Below are positions 58,686 to 64,000 of a stretch of 64,000 nucleotides of DNA, in pieces. A model generated the notes under the pieces. It was given only the letters and a program-made list of their open reading frames with translations. It had not been told where the DNA came from and searched no databases. The position numbers and the translations under genes were made by a program. The number at the start of each line of letters is the position of its first letter. Positions within the stretch are counted from its first letter, which is position 1. Source of the stretch: Microbacteriaceae bacterium (lineage in GTDB: Bacteria > Actinomycetota > Actinomycetes > Actinomycetales > Microbacteriaceae); contig WQZN01000006.1 of NCBI GenBank assembly GCA_009780695.1, positions 62,001-126,000 on the forward strand. The letters run 5' to 3'.

Positions 58686-60413
58686 CTACTTGAAGACGCT
58701 GCGCAGGTAGCTCGCGATGCCCTCGACGACCAGGACCATCGCGATGATGATGCCGATGATCGCCGAGACGACCGGGTGGGTCTTCGTGAGCCCGGCCGAC
58801 ACCGTGAGATAGAACCCGATGCCGCCCGCGCCCACGATGCCGAGCACGGTCGCCGAGCGGATGTTGGTGTCGAGCAGATAGAGCGTGTTGCCGAGCAGCG
58901 ACGGCAGGCCCTGGGGCAGGGTCGCCGAGCCGAAGACCTGCAGGCGGCCCGCACCGGTGGCCCGCACGGCCTGCTCGGGTCCGGCATCCACCTCTTCGAA
59001 CGAGTCGGCGATCAGCTTGCCCAGCAGACCCACGCCGCCGAAGGCCAGCGCGAGCACACCCGCCTGCGGACCGAGCCCGGTGATGATGATGAGCACGATC
59101 GCGAGCACGAGCTCGGGGACGCCGCGGAAGATCACGAGGAAGACGCGGAACGCGCCCCGCACCCAGCCGTTCGGTGCGATGTTGCGTGCGGCGAGCGACC
59201 CGAAGACGAGCGAGACCAGGAAGGTCAGCAGGGCGGCCGCGAAGGCCATCTGCAGCGTCTGCACGATGGCCGTGACGAAGGTCTGCGTGTCGTATGCGCC
59301 GGTGCTCGGCGGCCAGAACGACATGATCGTCGACCAGACGTACTTCCACATGATCTGATTCGGGTCGAGGCGCGACATCGCGAAGCCGCCGATGACGACG
59401 AGGATGCCGACCCAGCCCCAGACGGTGCTCGACACCCGGCTGCTGTTCCACGGGCGGCGCATGGCCTTCTCGACCGTGAGGTCGGCCGTGCTCAGCGTCG
59501 CGGCGGTGGTGGTCTTCCGGCGTCCGCGCGTCTGACGCATGAGCGCGTCGCCGAGGGTGCGTCGAGTGGGCTGTGCACCGAGCAGACGCACGCGGATCGT
59601 GGAGGAGACGAGCTCCGTGGCGACGCAGAGCAGGAAGATGACGATCGCGATGCCGAGCGCGGGGCCGAAGCCCTGCGGGAACTGCTGGAAGTCGATGTAC
59701 ATCCGGTAGCCGAGGCCGCCGACGCCGGCGAAGCCGAGGATGACCGAGCCGCGCACATTGATGTCGAAGCGGTGCAGCGCCGTGGCGATCCAACTCGGGA
59801 ACACCTGCGGGAAGACGCCCGACCAGAACTCCTGCGCCTTCGAGCCGCCCGCGGCGCGGATCGCGAGACGCGGGCCCTCGTCGATCTGCTCGATGGCATC
59901 CGCGAACAGCTTCGAGATCATGCCGATCGAGTGGAAGCCGATGGCGAGGACACCGGCCCACGTCGCACCGAGCGTGAACATGAGGCCGATGGCCATCGCG
60001 AGGATGACGTCGGGCACCGCGCGGGTGATGACGCCGATCGCACGGCCGATGACCCGCGACGTGCGATTCGGGGCGGTGTTGGCCGCGGCGAGGTAGGCGA
60101 TCGGCATCGAGATGACCGCCGCAACGACCGTGCCGGCGATCACGACGCCGAGCGTCAGCGAGATCAGGTAGACGAGGTCCGGCACCGACGGGAACGAGAT
60201 CGGGTCCATCAGCCGGATGGTCTTCGCGAGCGACAGCATCGAACGCTGGAAGTTGTAGAGCGAGAAGTCGATCTGGGCGAGCGACCAGATCGCGAATCCC
60301 GCCATCGCCACGATGACGGCGCCCGCGATGACCTTGTTGGTCGAGATCCGCGGGCGACGCGGCAGTGCAGCGCCGGATGTCGCTGAGCCGGGCGTCGTCG
60401 TCGTCGCCGTCAC
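58686..60413 (-). CDS. phnE: Fused tandem PhnE-type permease (second copy)
   Basis: The protein has 575 residues from GTG 60413, overlapping phnC. Two permease domains with EAA-type loops AIEQIDEGPRLAIRAAGG and SFEEVDAGPEQAVRATGA. It is the same architecture as the first copy, so the fusion predates their duplication. Confidence 0.93.
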   Translation of the reverse strand: MTATTTTPGSATSGAALPRRPRISTNKVIAGAVIVAMAGFAIWSLAQIDFSLYNFQRSMLSLAKTIRLMDPISFPSVPDLVYLISLTLGVVIAGTVVAAVISMPIAYLAAANTAPNRTSRVIGRAIGVITRAVPDVILAMAIGLMFTLGATWAGVLAIGFHSIGMISKLFADAIEQIDEGPRLAIRAAGGSKAQEFWSGVFPQVFPSWIATALHRFDINVRGSVILGFAGVGGLGYRMYIDFQQFPQGFGPALGIAIVIFLLCVATELVSSTIRVRLLGAQPTRRTLGDALMRQTRGRRKTTTAATLSTADLTVEKAMRRPWNSSRVSSTVWGWVGILVVIGGFAMSRLDPNQIMWKYVWSTIMSFWPPSTGAYDTQTFVTAIVQTLQMAFAAALLTFLVSLVFGSLAARNIAPNGWVRGAFRVFLVIFRGVPELVLAIVLIIITGLGPQAGVLALAFGGVGLLGKLIADSFEEVDAGPEQAVRATGAGRLQVFGSATLPQGLPSLLGNTLYLLDTNIRSATVLGIVGAGGIGFYLTVSAGLTKTHPVVSAIIGIIIAMVLVVEGIASYLRSVFK

Positions 60414-61270
60414 GAGGCGGCCCCGTCGGCGAGCGCCGGCGCGGCATCCCGGCCACGCGGCGCATCGGCGAGCAGCTCGCGCTCGATCACGGTGAGCTCG
60501 GTCGTGGTGGTCGCGACGCGCCCGTAGATCTCCATGACCGCGGCCTTCGAGAGCCCGCTCGCCGGGGTGTCGAGCACGACCTCGCCGTGTCGCAGGCCCA
60601 CGATGCGGTCGCCCCAGCCGAGGGCGAGGTCGACCTGGTGCAGCGAGCACACGACGGTGAGGCCGTCTTCCGCGGCGATCTCGCGGATGAGCTTCATGAC
60701 GACATCCGACGACTCGGGGTCGAGGGATGCCACGGGCTCGTCGGCCAGCAGCACATCCGGGTTCTGCATCAGCGCGCGGGCGATCGCGACGCGCTGCTGC
60801 TGGCCGCCCGAGAGCTGGTCGGCGCGGTTGTACGCCCGGTGCAGCAGCCCGACGCGCTCGAGGTGGGTGAGCGCCTCGCGCCGCAGGCTCGCCGGCCACG
60901 TCGCGAGTCCGAGTCGCGGCCCCTTGACGCGCGAGAGCGCGCCGGTGAGCACGTTCTCGAGGACGGTCAGCGACGGCACGAGCTCGAACTGCTGGAAGAT
61001 CATGGCGACCCGCCCGCGCAGCTTGCGCAGCGCCTTGGGCCGCAGGGCGGGCAGGGACTGACCGAGCACGGTCACATCGCCCGCGGTGGGCAGCTCGAGG
61101 CCGTCGACGTGCCGCAGCAGGGTCGACTTGCCCGAGCCGGACAGGCCGAGCAGCACGACGACCTCCCCCTTCTCGACCGTCAGGTTCACGTCTCGGAGTG
61201 CGTGGGTCTCGCCGAAATCCTTCGTGAGGCCGGCGATCGTGATGATCGGGGAGGTCGTCGTGCTCTTCAT
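60410..61270 (-). CDS. phnC: Phosphonate ABC transporter ATPase (second copy)
   Basis: The protein has 286 residues. Walker A GLSGSGKST, Q-loop IFQQFELVP, signature LSGGQQQRVAIA, Walker B LLADEP. Very similar to the first PhnC in the core, different at both ends. Confidence 0.95.
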   Translation of the reverse strand: MKSTTTSPIITIAGLTKDFGETHALRDVNLTVEKGEVVVLLGLSGSGKSTLLRHVDGLELPTAGDVTVLGQSLPALRPKALRKLRGRVAMIFQQFELVPSLTVLENVLTGALSRVKGPRLGLATWPASLRREALTHLERVGLLHRAYNRADQLSGGQQQRVAIARALMQNPDVLLADEPVASLDPESSDVVMKLIREIAAEDGLTVVCSLHQVDLALGWGDRIVGLRHGEVVLDTPASGLSKAAVMEIYGRVATTTTELTVIERELLADAPRGRDAAPALADGAAS

Positions 61271-61303
61271 GCTGTCTCTTCGCCTTCGCTTCGGGTCAGG
61301 CCG

Positions 61304-62254
61304 TTACTTGGAGCAGTTGGCCGCGGCGATGTTCTTGCAGAGGCTGTCGATCGTGTCGTAGTACTTCTGCTCGAAGGGCACGACACCCGCGTTCGACTTG
61401 CTGTAGGCGTCGGTGATGGTGATGCCCGCGGCCTTCATGGTGTCCGGGTTGGCGGTCTGCAGGGCCTTGGTGACCTTGGCCTTCACCGCGGCGGGAAGGG
61501 CGTTCGAGACCTCCCACGGCACACCGGGGACGAACTCCTTCTGGATGGACTTGAGGCCGCCCACGTACGCGGTCGTGTCGACGTCATCGGCGAAGCCGAC
61601 GTCGCACTGGCCCGCGGCGATCGACTGGGCCGACTTGGGGTGCGAGCCGGCGAAGATCGCGGTGAAGTCGGCGAAGGTCGGGTTGCCTGAGGCATCCGTG
61701 CCGGTCTGCTTCACGCTGATGCCGGCCTCCGAGAGCATGTTCAGGCCGAACAGGAAGCCCGAGGTGGACGAGGGGGAGACGAAGCAGACCTTCTTGCCCT
61801 TGAACTGCGAGACGCTCGTGATGCTCGAGTTCTTCGGCACCCACGCCTCGGAGTAGTAGCCGGGCTGGCTCGAGCCGGGCGACATCTGCAGCGAGACGGG
61901 CGAGTAGTCGCCGCCCTTGTTCTTGACCTGCTCGTACTCGAGGGCGCCCGCGGTGAAGACGTCGACCTTGCCGGCGACGGCGGCCGCGATGAGGCTGTCG
62001 TAGGACGTGGTCGGCAGGAACTTGACCTTGAGGCCGGTCTCCTTGGCGAGGTAGTCGGCGACGGGCTGGTAGCCGGCCTCGCCGTTGGTCTCGTCGGGCA
62101 GGTTGCCGACGATGAGCGTCTTCGAGTCCTGGGCGAACGTGCCCTGGTCGGACTGGGTGGACGCGGCCCCCGAGGAGCATGCGGTGAGCACGGCCGCGGC
62201 GGCCACGGCGGTGGCGACGACGGCGCCGATGCGCTTGCTGCGGGACAGGAACAT
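61304..62254 (-). CDS. phnD: Phosphonate ABC transporter substrate-binding lipoprotein (second copy)
   Basis: The protein has 316 residues from ATG 62254. Lipobox LTAC. FLPTTSYDSLIAAAVAGKVDVFTAG and GQCDVGFADD parallel the first copy, but ligand-loop residues differ (DVFTAGALEYEQ instead of DVAVFSPTTYV), so the two probably prefer different phosphonates or phosphate esters. Confidence 0.92.
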   Translation of the reverse strand: MFLSRSKRIGAVVATAVAAAAVLTACSSGAASTQSDQGTFAQDSKTLIVGNLPDETNGEAGYQPVADYLAKETGLKVKFLPTTSYDSLIAAAVAGKVDVFTAGALEYEQVKNKGGDYSPVSLQMSPGSSQPGYYSEAWVPKNSSITSVSQFKGKKVCFVSPSSTSGFLFGLNMLSEAGISVKQTGTDASGNPTFADFTAIFAGSHPKSAQSIAAGQCDVGFADDVDTTAYVGGLKSIQKEFVPGVPWEVSNALPAAVKAKVTKALQTANPDTMKAAGITITDAYSKSNAGVVPFEQKYYDTIDSLCKNIAAANCSK

Positions 62255-62746
62255 GAGGTGGGAACCCTTCTTGGTCGGGCGCTCGCGCAGACTGAGGTGG
62301 GAGATGCTGGTTGCGGGCGTCGGGGACGAAGTTAGGCAGCCACGGGGAAAGCGCGACCACAGCACGGTTGACGGCAGATGAAGCAGTCCAAACATCTAGA
62401 CAAGCTGAGCACGCGGATTTCGCCGGTTGTCACTACAAGTCGGGCCTCGTCCGCATCGCCCGGCGGGGTTCTTCTGCGAGCGGTTCGCAGGTGCTGCACC
62501 GTGCGCCGGGCGGTTTCGGCGCGGCTGTTCGAATGAGTGCCGGCGCGTGCTCCCGGCGACGTTCCGGCCGGGTGGTTCGTGCGTTCTGGGCGTTCTGGGC
62601 GTTCTGGGCGTTCTGGGCGTTGGGGGCGTTGGGGGCGTTCGGGGCGATCGGGGCGAGAGGGGCGACTGGGCCGACTCGGGCGAGAGATGCGTCGTGTTCG
62701 TGCGTTGTGGGTGTCCCGGCCGCCCACGGCCGCTACCGTGGCGGAC
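62255..62746. promoter_or_regulatory. phnD2 upstream region with half PhnF site and 9-bp repeats
   Basis: These 492 bases show no convincing gene. TCTAGACAA at 62395-62403 matches half of the phnF-phnG operator. From 62581 to 62670 ten 9-bp units run in tandem: four GCGTTCTGG, then two GCGTTGGGG and four decayed units. Confidence 0.45.
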
Positions 62747-63595
62747 ATGACCGATGACGAACGCCTCGAGGCGATCCGGGAACGCTTCGACGGGCGCGCC
62801 GAGTCGTACGACGACAGCGCCATGCACCGCGCCCTGGCGGCGGCGGTCGCCGACTTCGTCGACCTCGAGGGCGTCGAGACCGTGCTCGACGTCGCCACCG
62901 GCACGGGGCTCGTGCTGCGCGCGCTCGCGGCCCGGGCCGGGGGCGAGGCAAACCTCGACTCGGTGGCCAGCGCACAGTCGGTCTCTTCGGACAGTTTGCC
63001 GGGCAGTGCAGAGTCTGTTTCTTCGGGCGGCTCACCGGATGAGGTGCAGGACGGCCCGACGGGTGAGGCGCAGAGCGGTTCGGCGGGTGGTCGCGAGGGC
63101 GGCTCACCGGGCGATGCGAAGACTGTCTCATTGGGTGGCGGGGCGGCGGGGCATCCGCTTCGGCTGCTCGGCATCGACCTGTCGCCGGGCATGCTCGCGG
63201 TCGCGCGGCGCGAGCTGCCGTCGGCCGAGTTCGTCGAGGCGCGGGCGGAGGAGCTGCCGGTGGCGGATGCCTCGGCCGACCTCGTCCTGTGCGTGACGGC
63301 CCTGCACATCTTCGCCGACCCGTCGCTCGTGTTCGAGGAGTTCGCCCGCGTGCTCGCGCCCGGCGGTGCGCTCGTGACGGCGACGTTCCTCGAGCTCGCC
63401 GAGCACGGCCACGGGCACGGCCAGGGGCCGGACTCCCCTGTGACGCCGGGCTACACGCCGAATCACGCGCCCTTCGCGTCGCCCGAGGCGCTCGCCGACG
63501 CGGCGGCGCCGGCCGGCTTCGTCGTGACGCGCTTCGAGGAGCGCGCCCTCGAGGGCGACCGGGTCCTGATCGCAGAACTCGCCGCCGTCGACTGA
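62747..63595 (+). CDS. Class I SAM-dependent methyltransferase with in-frame repeat insert
   Basis: The protein has 282 residues from ATG 62747. SAM motif I VLDVATGTGLVLRAL; LLGIDLSPGMLAVAR (motif II region) and LVLCVTALHIF follow. Between motif I and motif II, where the family needs only a few residues, about 55 extra residues (SVSSDSLPGSAESVSSGG and on) are encoded by 24-bp repeats at 62980-63135. This loop lies at the surface of the fold, so activity could survive. Substrate unknown. Confidence 0.85.
   Translation: MTDDERLEAIRERFDGRAESYDDSAMHRALAAAVADFVDLEGVETVLDVATGTGLVLRALAARAGGEANLDSVASAQSVSSDSLPGSAESVSSGGSPDEVQDGPTGEAQSGSAGGREGGSPGDAKTVSLGGGAAGHPLRLLGIDLSPGMLAVARRELPSAEFVEARAEELPVADASADLVLCVTALHIFADPSLVFEEFARVLAPGGALVTATFLELAEHGHGHGQGPDSPVTPGYTPNHAPFASPEALADAAAPAGFVVTRFEERALEGDRVLIAELAAVD
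62980..63135 (+). repeat. 24-bp/12-bp in-frame repeats in the methyltransferase gene
   Basis: Units of 24 bp start at 62992, 63028, 63052, 63076 and 63100 (for example CGGCTCACCGG at 63028 and 63100). Twelve-bp half units lie at 62980, 63016 (TGTTTCTTCGGG) and 63124 (TGTCTCATTGGG). All lengths keep the reading frame. Confidence 0.8.
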
Positions 63596-63607
63596 GCCGC
63601 GCCCCAC

Positions 63608-63911
<304 letters not shown>

Positions 63912-64000
63912 GTGCCTGCCTGTCGGTTACGCAGCGCACCCAGCCCCAACACGGCTCGCCTAAGTGTGATGTCCAGGGACGTTGTTTGCTGACACGGCGT

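Overview
The window is high-GC DNA with strong G/C preference at third codon positions. It looks like an actinobacterial chromosome, most likely Microbacteriaceae or a close relative. This inference rests on a 32-residue bS22/AURKAIP1-type ribosomal protein, an NrtR-nadABC operon, a MarP-type CvpA-trypsin protease, LAxTG-type surface anchors with Arg-rich tails, an archaeal-type AspRS, a system II cytochrome c maturation cluster and an F420-type LLM oxidoreductase. The species cannot be fixed from the sequence alone.

Layout. 1-5190: end of an Fpg/Nei glycosylase, a VWA/solute-binding fusion, a cold-shock/DUF1294 protein, a Gpi18-like membrane glycosyltransferase and a HAD phosphatase. 5268-5340: tRNA-Arg(ACG), which is the target of a ~5 kb integrative element (5295-10291). 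The element is bounded by a perfect 48-bp direct repeat and carries an integrase, an excisionase-like protein, a replication-initiator-like protein, a small-terminase-like HTH protein and several unknowns. 10329-13071: accessory genes, mostly small membrane proteins, with less extreme codon use. 13156-15605: an orphan sugar-ABC permease and a PadR/HAAS pair whose second gene is frameshifted. 15776-21714 (minus strand): nrtR-nadA-nadB-nadC-cysteine desulfurase, a de novo NAD operon that carries its own Fe-S sulfur source. 21828-34494: housekeeping and stress genes, including a ferritin-VIT transporter, MarP, upp, tadA, a CDF transporter, proC, Trk/Ktr K+ uptake, bS22 and a glutaredoxin. 34637-45430: archaeal-type aspS, two related surface proteins that share an upstream dyad, and a histidine phosphatase-tlpA-ccdA-resB-ccsA cytochrome c maturation cluster. 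45721-62254: a complete carbon-phosphorus lyase region: phnF, then phnGHIJKL, a DUF1045 protein, phnMN, a second GntR regulator and phnDCE with a fused permease, facing a second phnDCE set. 62747-63595: a methyltransferase, followed by an intergenic repeat array.

How the genes fit together. The NAD operon pairs the Fe-S enzyme NadA with a desulfurase under a Nudix-type regulator. The C-P lyase region encodes uptake (two importers), the core lyase, the activation steps and the likely downstream phosphodiesterase, with a strong PhnF-type operator in the phnF-phnG gap. PhnP is not present; the DUF1045 2H-phosphoesterase between phnL and phnM may take its place.

The least expected signal is repeat DNA. 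Several short repeat families sit between genes, and four genes (cysteine desulfurase, nadB, phnH and the methyltransferase) carry in-frame blocks. At least two of those blocks are the same families seen between genes. The heptamer GGATGCC/GGCATCC also recurs throughout and once forms a perfect tandem array.
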